A stretch of 64,000 nucleotides of DNA, taken from the NCBI GenBank assembly GCA_044225675.1, contig JBGAIH010000002.1, forward strand, positions 124,001 through 188,000. Reading direction: 5' to 3'. The position numbers were made by a program, and so were the translations under genes. Position 1 is the stretch's first letter. Every line of letters begins with the position of its first letter. Below the pieces are notes generated by a model. It was not told where the DNA came from. It did not search any database and was given only the letters and a program-made list of their open reading frames with translations. Shown piece by piece: positions 40,409 through 48,980 of this stretch. This DNA comes from JACMQX01 sp044225675 (GTDB lineage: Bacteria > Pseudomonadota > Gammaproteobacteria > Burkholderiales > Burkholderiaceae_C).

Positions 40409-41275
40409 TCAGTAGAGCGAGGCCTCCCCGGGAGGACGCGTCTTGAAGCGACGATGCGTCCAGAGATACTGCGCCATGTCCTGATTGATGAGCGCTTCCA
40501 GATGCGCGTTCATGCGGCGCGTGTCGGCGATCACATCGGCCGTCGGAAAGTCGGGCCACGGCTGTCCCACGCGCACCTCGTAGCCCGTGGACGTCAGCAA
40601 GGTCTGCACCGTGACGACCCGGGCACGCGCCACCCGGCAGAAGCGGGAAAGCGAAGTCACGGTCGCGGCTGGAATGCCGAAGAACTCGATGAATTCCGAT
40701 TGCGCCGCGCCGTAGTCGAGGTCCGGCAGCAGGTAAAGGACCGCGCCGGAGCTGACTTCGGCGGCGATCTGCCGCACGCCCTGCGACCTCGGAAACACCA
40801 GCACCTGTCCGAAGCGCACGCGGCCGGCCCGCACCCAGTCGTCGAGCACCTTGTTCTCGATGGGCATGTAAATGGTGGCGAACCTGCGCGGCACCGACTG
40901 GGTGAGTGCCGTCCAGCCCGCATCGAGTCCTACGAAATGCGGCGCAAAGACGATGACGGGCGCCTCGCCGGCGAAGGCGTCGACCGCGCCGGTGAGGGTG
41001 AGCCTGCGCCGCGCCCGCTGCGGATCACCATGCCAGAGCCAGCTGCGGTCCAGCCAGGCCTGCGCAAAGCAGACAAAGTGGTCACGCGCCACAGCGCGGC
41101 GCGCGGCCTCGTCCATCTGCGGCTCGCACAGGGCGAGATTGCGCAGCGCAATGCGCCGGCGCGACCGTGCCACGCCGAAGAGGAAACGGCCCAGCACCCA
41201 GCCCAGCGCCCGGATCCACGGCAGCGGCAGGCCGCTGAGCAGGCGCATGAACAGGACACCGAGACGGCTCAGCAT
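40409..41275 (-). CDS. LpxL/HtrB-like lipid A acyltransferase (HX4D form)
   Basis: Transfers an acyl chain to lipid A or a related lipid at the inner membrane. The protein has 288 residues with an N-terminal membrane-associated segment. The catalytic motif is H113-FVGL-D118 (APHFVGLDAG), and the FVCFAQAWLDRSWLW and YLLPDLDYG segments match the family. It lies 6 bases after a second acyltransferase gene in the same direction. Which acyl position each enzyme serves cannot be told. Confidence 0.92.
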   Translation of the reverse strand: MLSRLGVLFMRLLSGLPLPWIRALGWVLGRFLFGVARSRRRIALRNLALCEPQMDEAARRAVARDHFVCFAQAWLDRSWLWHGDPQRARRRLTLTGAVDAFAGEAPVIVFAPHFVGLDAGWTALTQSVPRRFATIYMPIENKVLDDWVRAGRVRFGQVLVFPRSQGVRQIAAEVSSGAVLYLLPDLDYGAAQSEFIEFFGIPAATVTSLSRFCRVARARVVTVQTLLTSTGYEVRVGQPWPDFPTADVIADTRRMNAHLEALINQDMAQYLWTHRRFKTRPPGEASLY

Positions 41276-41281
41276 GATGGC

Positions 41282-42124
41282 TCAGGCCTCCTGCCGGGGT
41301 TGCTTGTAGCGCGCATAGCCCCACAGGTACATGTCGGGCCGGCGGCGGATCAGTGCCTCCATCTGCCTGTTCAGCGCCGTGGCTGCCACTTCGTTGTCGG
41401 AGCCTTCGGGCAGCTGGATCGGTTCGACATGGATGTCGTAGCCCCGGCCATGCGGCAGGCGATCGCCCCAGACCATCAGAAGCGGCGCGCCCGTCTGGCG
41501 CGACAGGCGTGCGGCCAGCGTCATGGTGTAGGCCGGACGTCCGAAGAAAGGCGCCCAGACTCCCATGCCCTGCGGCGGCACCTGATCGGGCAGCAGGCCG
41601 ATCATCCGACCCTCCTTGAGGGCCTTGAGCAGCACCCGCACCCCGGCGAGGGAAGTGGGCGCGGGCTGCAGGCCGGGCGCGGACCGCACTTCGCTCAGGA
41701 TCGCGTCGAACCAGGGGGTCCGCGAAGGTTTGTAGAGGACGGTCATGGCACCGAATCGCGGCGCCAGACTCGCGGCAACAGCCTGCGCGGCTGCCTCGAA
41801 CGAGCCCAGGTGCGGCGTCATGAGAATGGCGCCGTGTCCCTGCGCGAGCGCGGCCTCAACCCGTTCGATCCCCTTCCAGCCCAGGCGGGCCTTCTTGTCG
41901 GCCTGCGGTCTCAGCCAGAGCCATGGAATCTCCGTCACCATGCGGCCATTGCCTGCGATCGCGGCGCGGCTCTGTGCGGCGCTCAGACCGGCCAGCCCAG
42001 AGTTCTCCTGGAAGCGGCGCCGATAGGTGGGAGACGCCAGATAGACCAGCCAGCCCAGCAGGCCGCCAAGCGCATGGAGCAGGGGCAATGGCAAGCGGGC
42101 CGTCAGGCGAAAAAGCTGCTGCAT
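41282..42124 (-). CDS. LpxL/HtrB-like lipid A acyltransferase (HX4E form)
   Basis: Second acyltransferase, 280 residues. The motif is H105-LGSF-E110 (TPHLGSFEAA), the variant with Glu as the acid. IGLLPDQVPPQGMGVWAPFFGRPAYTM corresponds to the conserved acceptor-binding region. It is the first gene of the pair and is transcribed away from metK. The two proteins are clearly diverged, so the pair could supply two secondary acylation steps. Confidence 0.92.
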   Translation of the reverse strand: MQQLFRLTARLPLPLLHALGGLLGWLVYLASPTYRRRFQENSGLAGLSAAQSRAAIAGNGRMVTEIPWLWLRPQADKKARLGWKGIERVEAALAQGHGAILMTPHLGSFEAAAQAVAASLAPRFGAMTVLYKPSRTPWFDAILSEVRSAPGLQPAPTSLAGVRVLLKALKEGRMIGLLPDQVPPQGMGVWAPFFGRPAYTMTLAARLSRQTGAPLLMVWGDRLPHGRGYDIHVEPIQLPEGSDNEVAATALNRQMEALIRRRPDMYLWGYARYKQPRQEA

Positions 42125-42215
42125 GGATATAGAATTGTGCGGTCGCCGAGTTACTGAACTACTTGCAGGGCGACTTCCAGAAATTCTGCTAAAGCGTTCG
42201 CCCGGGGCTCCCAGT

Positions 42216-42234
42216 CCAAGGCAAAGCGCCTTGG
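42216..42234 (+). promoter_or_regulatory. Leader hairpin upstream of metK
   Basis: A 7-bp perfect stem, CCAAGGC paired with GCCTTGG, with a 5-nt loop. It ends seven bases before the GGAG ribosome-binding site (42242-42245) of metK. Its position suggests translational control, but it does not match the SAM riboswitch classes I can recall. Confidence 0.4.
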
Positions 42235-42254
42235 CACCAACGGAGTTTATTCAA

Positions 42255-43442
42255 ATGGCGAACGATTTCCTCTTCACGTCCGAATCCGTGTCCGAAGGTC
42301 ACCCCGACAAGGTGGCCGATCAGGTGTCCGACGCGATTCTCGACGCGATCTTTGCACAGGACCCGCGCTCCCGGGTTGCAGCGGAAACGCTGTGCAACAC
42401 GGGCCTCGTCGTCCTGGCGGGCGAAATCACCACCAACGCGCACGTGGACTATATCCAGGTCGCGCGGGACACCATCAAGCGCATCGGCTACGACAACACC
42501 GAATACGGCATCGACTACAAGGGCTGCGCCGTCATGGTGTGCTACGACAAGCAGTCCAACGACATCGCCCAGGGCGTGGACCACGCATCCGACGACCACC
42601 TCAACACAGGGGCCGGCGACCAGGGCCTGATGTTTGGCTACGCCTGCGACGAGACGCCCGAACTCATGCCCGCACCGATCTACTACGCGCACCGGCTGGT
42701 GGAGCGCCAGGCGCAGTTGCGCAAGGACGGACGCCTGCCCTTCCTGCGCCCGGACGCCAAGAGCCAGGTCACGATGCGCTACGTCGACGGCAAGCCGCAC
42801 AGCATCGACACCGTCGTGCTGTCCACGCAGCACGACCCGAGCCAGAGCGAATCGCCGACCCGCATGAAGGCCAGCTTCAATGAAGCCATCATCGAGGAAA
42901 TCATCAAGCCGGTGCTGCCCAAGGAGTGGCTGCAGAACACGCGCTTTCTGATCAATCCGACCGGGCGTTTCGTGATCGGCGGTCCTCAGGGTGACTGCGG
43001 CCTGACGGGCCGCAAGATCATCGTGGACACGTATGGCGGCGCCTGTCCGCATGGTGGCGGAGCCTTCAGTGGCAAGGACCCCTCCAAGGTGGACCGTTCA
43101 GCCGCCTACGCCGCCCGCTACGTGGCCAAGAACATCGTGGCGGCCGGACTGGCTCGCCAATGCCAGATCCAGGTGGCCTATGCTATCGGCGTGGCCAAGC
43201 CGATGAACGTGACCATCTACACCGAGGGAACCGGCGTCATACCCGACGACCAGATCGCCGCACTGGTCAACGAACATTTCGACCTGCGCCCCAAGGGCAT
43301 CATTCAGATGCTGGACCTTCTGCGTCCGATCTATCAGAAGACGGCCGCATATGGCCACTTCGGCCGCGAGGAGCCCGAGTTCACCTGGGAGCGCACCGAC
43401 AAGGCTGCGCAGTTGCGCGCTGCAGCCGGGTTGAAAGGCTGA
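42255..43442 (+). CDS. metK: S-adenosylmethionine synthetase
   Basis: Makes SAM from methionine and ATP. The protein has 395 residues from the ATG at 42255, with GGAG nine bases upstream; a longer frame from 42123 is unsupported. The N-terminal SESVSEGHPDKVADQVSDA, the family signature GAGDQGLMFGYA and the phosphate-binding GGGAFSGKDPSKVDRSAAYAARY are all present. It converges with the pseudokinase gene at 43469. Confidence 0.97.
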   Translation: MANDFLFTSESVSEGHPDKVADQVSDAILDAIFAQDPRSRVAAETLCNTGLVVLAGEITTNAHVDYIQVARDTIKRIGYDNTEYGIDYKGCAVMVCYDKQSNDIAQGVDHASDDHLNTGAGDQGLMFGYACDETPELMPAPIYYAHRLVERQAQLRKDGRLPFLRPDAKSQVTMRYVDGKPHSIDTVVLSTQHDPSQSESPTRMKASFNEAIIEEIIKPVLPKEWLQNTRFLINPTGRFVIGGPQGDCGLTGRKIIVDTYGGACPHGGGAFSGKDPSKVDRSAAYAARYVAKNIVAAGLARQCQIQVAYAIGVAKPMNVTIYTEGTGVIPDDQIAALVNEHFDLRPKGIIQMLDLLRPIYQKTAAYGHFGREEPEFTWERTDKAAQLRAAAGLKG

Positions 43443-43451
43443 GGAGGGCCA

Positions 43452-43478
43452 CAGCGCCTGCGATCCGCTCAGGCGCTG
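43452..43478. terminator. Hairpin between convergent metK and PAS-protein genes
   Basis: A 9-bp perfect stem, CAGCGCCTG paired with CAGGCGCTG, with a 9-nt loop, lies just after the metK stop and spans the stop codon of the opposing gene. No T run follows on either side, so termination strength is uncertain. Confidence 0.45.
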
Positions 43479-45811
43479 CGCATCCGGTCGACCAGCGCAT
43501 CGATCTCGGCGACCAGCGACAGCAGTTTTTCGGGTGGCTCCGTCGAAGCGCTGTTGCCGATGATCCGGCAAGCCGCCACCGCAGCCTCGAATCCCTGAAG
43601 CCCGGGACTGCCGCCCAGAAGATGGGCGAGTCGGGCGGCCTCCGCCCGACGGCCCGCCTCGATGGCCTGCCGCAACGCGACGACGAGGCTCTTGCGCGAC
43701 GCCAGGTAGTCCGGCATGGCCCTGAGAATGGAGGGGTCGACCCACACGGCGTCACCGCGGGCGTTCTTCTCGGCGAGGGCTTGCCGCAGCAATTCTTCGA
43801 TCGCACGACCGGCCTCGCCCTCTTCGATGCATCCGGCAAAGTCCGAGAACGCGAGCAGGGGCAGTCCGTCCCCCCGCGCCGCCCACAACAGCCAATCGGT
43901 GATGGGCTCCGCCGCCGACGCCTGCATCTCACGCACGAGGGCCATCGTGCGCCGCACCGCGTCCAGCCCCAGCGCATGTTCCGCCACGATGAAGTCGGGC
44001 CGCCGCTCGATCACGGCGTCCACGCACGCCTGTTCGTCAGCCGCCTGTCGCACGGAAACATCCCAGCCCTGGCAGGCCTGCTCGACCTGATGGCCGCAGT
44101 CGGCACTCCCCAGCACCACGATGTCCAGCACGCTTGCGGTTTCCTGATGCGCCGGAGCCGGTTCAATGGGCAGCATGAAGAAGAGACTCGCAGCGCCCGA
44201 TGAAGCGGTGCCGAGCGTCAGGTCACCGCCTTGCGCGCGAGCGACCAGCCGTGCCGCGTAAGGCCCAAGGGGCAGCAGATCTTGCGACGGTGCCGGTGGA
44301 TCGAAAAAACGGCTGCGCTGGGACGCCCTCATGGCATTGGCCATCCGCAGCTCGAGCCCCACACGCTCGGCGCGCTCCACCACCGCAAGGACAATGCGCG
44401 CGCCTTTGGGTGCGGACAAGACCGCCTCCCGACCCAGTGCCTCCAGCGCCTTGCCGGACATGGCGGCATCGCCCAGCGCCCGAACTCCCGGCGACTCGGC
44501 CGCCAGATCAAGCGTCACGGTGCGCAAGCGCGCAAGCGGCGCGAGCGCCGAGACGATGTCCATCGCAAGCACCCCCATGTCGATCGGTCCCCGCCGGGGC
44601 CGGTACCGTCCATCTTCGAGTCGGGACGCATCCAGAACCCATTGAAGGCGCCGGGTCGCATCGTCCAGATGCCCTTGCGCCAGCTCGATGAGCCCGGCCT
44701 GGCCTTCGGGCTGAGGCATCTGCCGCGTCAGCGCCTGCAGGTCCGTCAGACTCTTGCGCAGATCGAGCAAAGGGGCCTGAAACGCCAGACCGACCTGTCG
44801 CTCCAGTTCCACCTTGCCGTCCTGAGAACGCTGCAGCCCCGCCTTCGTGGCCGCAAGCTCGGTCGACTGCATCTGCATGGAACGCCGGCTGGCGACAAGC
44901 GCCTCCTGGGCCACGACCTCGGGCGTCACGTCCACGAAGGTCGCCACGCATTCGCTCGCGCGCCCGCCTTGCAGCCGCAGGCTCACGATGTCGGCCCGGA
45001 CCCAGCGCCAGTTGCCGTCCCGAGCCACCAGCCGAACCTGCGCAGGCGTTCCCGACAGGGGCCGGCCCATGCGCGCGGCGCGGGTCTCCGCCCGAAACGC
45101 GCGCTCGAGCGCAGGGCGATCGGCGGAATGCACGAGGTCAAAGAAGTTGTAGGGTGTGCGACTCTTGCCGGCGCTGTAGCCCAACATCGCCTTGAAGGCC
45201 GGCGAGTACACCGTGGTCTGCTCGTCCGCATCCCAGCGCAGCGCAGACGCGCTGCCCCAGAGATGGGAGCTTGTCGCATGAGGCGTACTCGTGGGCGCAT
45301 GCCAGCCCCCGCGCGCCTGCCGGGCGGCCAGGGCGACGCCTGAAGCGCATGCAAGCGTCAACGCGGCTGGCACCCCGCCCCCCGCATCGGGCCCGGCCAA
45401 CATGGCGAAAACCCCTGCGAAAGCCATGGCAGCAGCCAGACGCGACGTGTCGACAAAAAGCATGATGGCCAATTGAACTGGCAGGACCCAGGCGAGTGAT
45501 GCAGGCCCGAGCGCATGGGCGTGCAGGCCCGTCCACAGGACTGCCAACAAGGTTGTCAGGCTGTCCAGCGGACTGAATCCGCCAGGCTTGACCACTGACT
45601 GCAGCGCGTGACTCAGAAAGCGCGTTGCCAGCAACCAGCCGAAGAGACTGGCTGGATAACGCGCCGCGATGAGATCCCCGTAGGACGCCGATGCACAGGC
45701 ACAGGCGGCACAGACGACGGCCAGCGCGCCAGCCTGCTGCGGCGAAATCGCTGTGCCACGCCGCCATTGGATGGCTCGTAGAAATGATCGGCCTGCCCCA
45801 GGGTTGCCCAT
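43469..45811 (-). CDS. PAS sensor with degenerate hybrid-kinase modules and a C-terminal HPt-like domain
   Basis: The protein has 780 residues. There are several membrane segments at about 25-165, then a PAS domain at about 187-303 (TTVYSPAFKAMLGY ... GNWRWVRAD ... VDVTPE). A DHp-like helix pair at about 305-400 has LAFQAPLLDLR where SHELRTPL is expected, so the His is replaced by F344. The ATPase-like region (410-550) lacks the N-box Asn and the DxGxG motif. A receiver-like domain (562-684) has E611 where the phospho-Asp should be. The C-terminal HPt-like helices (700-778) keep the His: H730 in ARLAHLLGGSPGLQGF. It therefore looks like a sensory pseudokinase with a usable HPt. It is divergent from the intact hybrid kinase at 45904. 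Confidence 0.82.
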   Translation of the reverse strand: MGNPGAGRSFLRAIQWRRGTAISPQQAGALAVVCAACACASASYGDLIAARYPASLFGWLLATRFLSHALQSVVKPGGFSPLDSLTTLLAVLWTGLHAHALGPASLAWVLPVQLAIMLFVDTSRLAAAMAFAGVFAMLAGPDAGGGVPAALTLACASGVALAARQARGGWHAPTSTPHATSSHLWGSASALRWDADEQTTVYSPAFKAMLGYSAGKSRTPYNFFDLVHSADRPALERAFRAETRAARMGRPLSGTPAQVRLVARDGNWRWVRADIVSLRLQGGRASECVATFVDVTPEVVAQEALVASRRSMQMQSTELAATKAGLQRSQDGKVELERQVGLAFQAPLLDLRKSLTDLQALTRQMPQPEGQAGLIELAQGHLDDATRRLQWVLDASRLEDGRYRPRRGPIDMGVLAMDIVSALAPLARLRTVTLDLAAESPGVRALGDAAMSGKALEALGREAVLSAPKGARIVLAVVERAERVGLELRMANAMRASQRSRFFDPPAPSQDLLPLGPYAARLVARAQGGDLTLGTASSGAASLFFMLPIEPAPAHQETASVLDIVVLGSADCGHQVEQACQGWDVSVRQAADEQACVDAVIERRPDFIVAEHALGLDAVRRTMALVREMQASAAEPITDWLLWAARGDGLPLLAFSDFAGCIEEGEAGRAIEELLRQALAEKNARGDAVWVDPSILRAMPDYLASRKSLVVALRQAIEAGRRAEAARLAHLLGGSPGLQGFEAAVAACRIIGNSASTEPPEKLLSLVAEIDALVDRMRSA

Positions 45812-45903
45812 GAAATTAACCGTTTCATCCTAATTCAATCCGATGGATGTTACATTTAAGATGACTTTGTCGAGGCCTCGACGGCCGAAAAGGCAGGCTG
45901 AAC

Positions 45904-47697
45904 GTGGAAAATAGCATCAGCGAACGGATGCAATGGCTGGAATTGGCATTTGCCATGCGTGCGTCTCGCCCCTTGACGGTTGGATTGCTCCTGTCGCTCG
46001 CATTCACGCTGGCGCTGATCATGGGCAAGGTGCCCATGGCAACGGCCACTGCCTGGGCATTTGTCTTTCTGACCTATATCGTGACGCGCATTGCCGTCAC
46101 GGCGCATTTCAAGGCAGATGATGGCCAACCCGTTGCCCGGCAGTTGCGACTGTGGCGAAGGGTCATGGTCGTTTCGGGCGCATGCATTGGACTGATCTTC
46201 GGCAGTCTCGCCCTGTTCGCGATGCCGATCCTGAGTGTGCCGGAGCGGGTCGTCATCACGGGCGTCATCAGCATATTCTGCGTCTCGGCGGCGAATCACG
46301 CCCTGTCCTCCCGCGCAGCTGTCCTGGCGACGAACCTCTGCGCCATGGTGCCCTTCGCGCTCGCCTGGATCATGCTGCCGTCGCCCTACCAGTTGGCAGG
46401 CTACGTTCTGCTTGCCGTGCCACTGGCCAGCAGCTACATCAGTCACAACCAGTACCTCGTCATGCGAGATAGCTGGAAAGTCATCATCAAGAACGAGCAG
46501 CTCGCGCAGGAGCTTCGGCGCGCCAACCAGGAACTCAACCAGCTTGGCGCCTCGCGCAACCGTCTCTTCGCCGTCGCCGGGCACGACCTGAGGCAGCCTG
46601 TGCATTCCATGGGCCTGGCCCTCGCCCACATCAATGAATACGACCCGCCACAGATCCTGCGGCAGCAACTCGACCGGCTGCAGGAGTCCTCGCAGGTGAT
46701 CTCGGAGATGCTTCAGGATCTGATGGACATCAGCAACCTGGAGCGTGCGGACTATCAGGTTCGCCGCGAGCCCGTCTGCCTGGCGCCCCTCCTCGAGCAG
46801 CTCCGCGCAAGCCAGGAAGCGTCGGCGTCACGCAAGGGGCTCGATCTCGATATCCGCCCTGTTTCAAACCGGCTGGCCGTCACGACCGATGCCAACCTGC
46901 TGCGCAGAATGCTCTTCAATCTCGTATCCAATGCGATCAAGTACACGCTCCAGGGGAGAGTGACGGTGGAATGCCTGCCGCAGGGAAGCCAGGTGACCAT
47001 CCGGGTGTCGGACACCGGTGTGGGCATTCCGGCGGACCACCTGGACGCGATTTTTCAGGACTACGTCCGGGTGAACGGGCCGCACCGCAAGGATGACGGA
47101 TTGGGTCTGGGACTGTCGGTGGTGCGCAGGGCCGCGGACATCCTGGGTCACAGGATCACGGTGCGATCCGAGCCCGGCCAAGGGTCGGTCTTCGAGATCC
47201 AGGCGCAGTCGGCCACGGTCCACGCGCCCGAAAAGAAAAGGACTGACGTGGCCACAAGGAGCGCACCCTCACGGACGCAGTCCTCCGCTTCGGCTCGCGA
47301 CAACAGCGAAGTCATCGTGGTCGTCGAAGACGACGAGTATGTGCGGCAGGCTCTCGTGGGCCTGCTTTCGCAATGGGGATTCGTGACCCTGGCGGGCGCG
47401 AGTGCCGCCGAAGCGCTCACCCGGCTTGAAGGTGCGATGAGCATCCAGCTGATCATTGCCGATCTCCAGCTCTCGATGCATGAAAGCGGGTTTGACGCCA
47501 TCGAGATGATTCGCCAGAGAACGGGCAACATGGCGCTGCCCGCGCTGCTGCTCACGGGAGACGTGCGGCCGTCTCTGATACCGCAGGCGGCCGAACAGGG
47601 CATTCGCGTCGCACACAAGCCGATGCCGCCCCTGGTTCTCAAACAGCTCGTGCAGGCCCAGTTGGCCACGGTCGCGAGGACGGAGCCGCAGACATGA
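45904..47697 (+). CDS. Membrane hybrid sensor histidine kinase (HK-REC)
   Basis: The protein has 597 residues from a GTG start at 45904. About six membrane helices span residues 22-185, followed by a coiled coil (about 198-222). The DHp domain carries the phospho-acceptor H227 (VAGHDLRQPVHSM). The ATPase has N343 (NLVSNAIKYT), D370 (DTGVGI) and GLGLGLSVV. A linker leads to a receiver at about 468-590 with D520 (LIIADLQLS) and the acidic pair in VVEDDEYV. All residues needed for autophosphorylation and His-to-Asp transfer are present. The input signal is unknown. It is flanked by two pseudokinase-like genes and a lone receiver. Confidence 0.92.
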   Translation: MENSISERMQWLELAFAMRASRPLTVGLLLSLAFTLALIMGKVPMATATAWAFVFLTYIVTRIAVTAHFKADDGQPVARQLRLWRRVMVVSGACIGLIFGSLALFAMPILSVPERVVITGVISIFCVSAANHALSSRAAVLATNLCAMVPFALAWIMLPSPYQLAGYVLLAVPLASSYISHNQYLVMRDSWKVIIKNEQLAQELRRANQELNQLGASRNRLFAVAGHDLRQPVHSMGLALAHINEYDPPQILRQQLDRLQESSQVISEMLQDLMDISNLERADYQVRREPVCLAPLLEQLRASQEASASRKGLDLDIRPVSNRLAVTTDANLLRRMLFNLVSNAIKYTLQGRVTVECLPQGSQVTIRVSDTGVGIPADHLDAIFQDYVRVNGPHRKDDGLGLGLSVVRRAADILGHRITVRSEPGQGSVFEIQAQSATVHAPEKKRTDVATRSAPSRTQSSASARDNSEVIVVVEDDEYVRQALVGLLSQWGFVTLAGASAAEALTRLEGAMSIQLIIADLQLSMHESGFDAIEMIRQRTGNMALPALLLTGDVRPSLIPQAAEQGIRVAHKPMPPLVLKQLVQAQLATVARTEPQT

Positions 47698-47916
47698 GGA
47701 ACCCGTCCGTGATGTCCTGCGGCAGCGAATCGCGCGCCCGAACCCTCACGCGTTCGCGGCCGGATCGATGCTGCCACGGGTTGACGCTGATTCGGATTCC
47801 GGGATTGAACCACCTGGCCTTCGCTGCCAGAATGTCCTCTGGGCACGAATCCGGAGGTCGAAACGAGATGATCCGCCCCGCGTCGCGGGGCATGTTCGCA
47901 TAAGGCATTTTTCATC
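47698..47916. other. Intergenic region between hybrid kinase and receiver gene
   Basis: These 219 bases hold no convincing gene. A 69-codon frame from 47694 has no recognisable features and unnatural composition. A promoter for the receiver gene could lie here, but no clear elements were found. Confidence 0.5.
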
Positions 47917-48330
47917 ATGCGCATCGCCATTCTCGACGACGACCCGGCTCAGATCGCCCACCTCGTGGCACATCTGAAGTGGCCCTTGATGCCTGGAGAC
48001 GACCCCATCCACTGCGTGACCTTCGCGGAAGGCATGGCGCTGCGGAGGGCACTCAAGCACGAAGCGTTCGATCTCCTCATCCTCGACTGGAACGTGCCGG
48101 ACCTCGGCGGCGTCGATCTTCTGCGATGGCTGCGCCATGAAAAGGGTGATGCCACGCCCGTTCTGATGCTCAGCTCCCGATCATGCGAGCGCGACGTTGC
48201 ATCCGCACTCGCCCTCGGCGCAGACGACTATGTCGTCAAACCTTTTCGCCCGCTCGAGCTCAGGGCCCGCCTGGCTCGGCTGCACGCAAGACGCACCAGC
48301 GGGGCGGCGTTCTGCCCGGGGATGGCATGA
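47917..48330 (+). CDS. Stand-alone response regulator receiver
   Basis: The protein has 137 residues and is only a receiver domain. The acidic pocket is D7-D9 (ILDDDP), the phospho-acceptor is D57 (LILDWNVPDL), the switch Ser is at 86-87 (LSS) and the Lys is K108 (VVKPF). The sequence ends RPLELRARLARLHARR, the point where OmpR-type regulators continue into a winged helix, but here a stop follows. The next gene starts with an ATGA overlap, so the short length is real unless the assembly is wrong. It could serve as a CheY- or Spo0F-like relay protein. Confidence 0.9.
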   Translation: MRIAILDDDPAQIAHLVAHLKWPLMPGDDPIHCVTFAEGMALRRALKHEAFDLLILDWNVPDLGGVDLLRWLRHEKGDATPVLMLSSRSCERDVASALALGADDYVVKPFRPLELRARLARLHARRTSGAAFCPGMA

Positions 48331-48980
48331 CCATGAATCCTTCGCCGACCATCCCGCCAGCGTCCCCTGCGCTCCACGTCGACACCCATCTGGTCATGAA
48401 TGCCCTGAACCAGCTCGTGGCCCTGGACTCCTCAGGCGAAGGCCCGATGTCGTCCCTGATCTTCATGCTGTCGGACTACCTGCGGGAGTCCCTGTCCACC
48501 TTGGAATATCCCACCTTGCCCCTGTCCATGGAAATCGCTTTGGTCCAGGCGCACGTGCAACTCGCGGCAAGGGTGGCGCGGCAGACTTTGCATATGTCGG
48601 AGGTCGACGCACCTTCGGCCGATCCCCATGTCGCGCGCGGTTGCCTGTCGCAGGTGGGAACGGCCTTGATCAAGCTGATGCGCGGGGCGAACGAGTGCCG
48701 TCTCGAACTGGACCTGGACCCCACGACAGGCTTCAGCGACGACTGGGCGCGATGCAGCGTCACGGCCTACTCACCGGATCTGGTCGTCGGGGTGGACCCT
48801 CAGAACGTCGAGCGCAGGCTCGCCAGCGTCGCGGCCATCAGCGGGGGGCAGGTCGTGCTGGACGCTGCATCAGCCATCTCCACACCGGCGGCGGGCACCC
48901 GGATCGTCCTGTTCTGCAGGATTCGCCTGTTCGCGCCCGATTCGCAGCTCAGCGCGCCGGGAGATCCAGAAGCCGCATGA
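48327..48980 (+). CDS. LytS-like histidine kinase core with degenerate ATP-binding site
   Basis: Soluble protein of 217 residues. Residues 16-80 follow the His_kinase (LytS/YehU) pattern: DTHLVMNALNQL where PHFLFNTLN is expected, so H21 is kept, then LSDYLRESLS and LPLSMEIALVQAHVQLAARV. The C-terminal half has an HATPase-like order (LSQVGTALIKLM for VENAIKHG, NVERRLASVAAISGG for NVRERL, AGTRIVLFCRI for GTxVxIxIP), but the Asn and the Gly-rich lid are gone. No membrane segments are present. The start overlaps the receiver stop as ATGA, so the two proteins are probably made together. The LytS relation is by pattern and needs a profile search. Confidence 0.7.
   Translation: MTMNPSPTIPPASPALHVDTHLVMNALNQLVALDSSGEGPMSSLIFMLSDYLRESLSTLEYPTLPLSMEIALVQAHVQLAARVARQTLHMSEVDAPSADPHVARGCLSQVGTALIKLMRGANECRLELDLDPTTGFSDDWARCSVTAYSPDLVVGVDPQNVERRLASVAAISGGQVVLDAASAISTPAAGTRIVLFCRIRLFAPDSQLSAPGDPEAA

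Noticed and set aside
42150..42254. SAM/SAH riboswitch upstream of metK
   Set aside because: CAACGGAG near the start codon resembles the end of that aptamer, but the preceding stem has a 5-nt loop too small to hold the binding site.
47694..47903. 69-codon frame overlapping the hybrid kinase stop as ATGA
   Set aside because: The overlap is tempting, but the product is Arg, Ser and Cys rich without any conserved pattern, and no ribosome-binding site is present.
47917..48330. Receiver gene as a frameshifted OmpR-type regulator
   Set aside because: No winged-helix coding sequence is found in any frame downstream; the following bases encode the LytS-like protein with a natural ATGA start.
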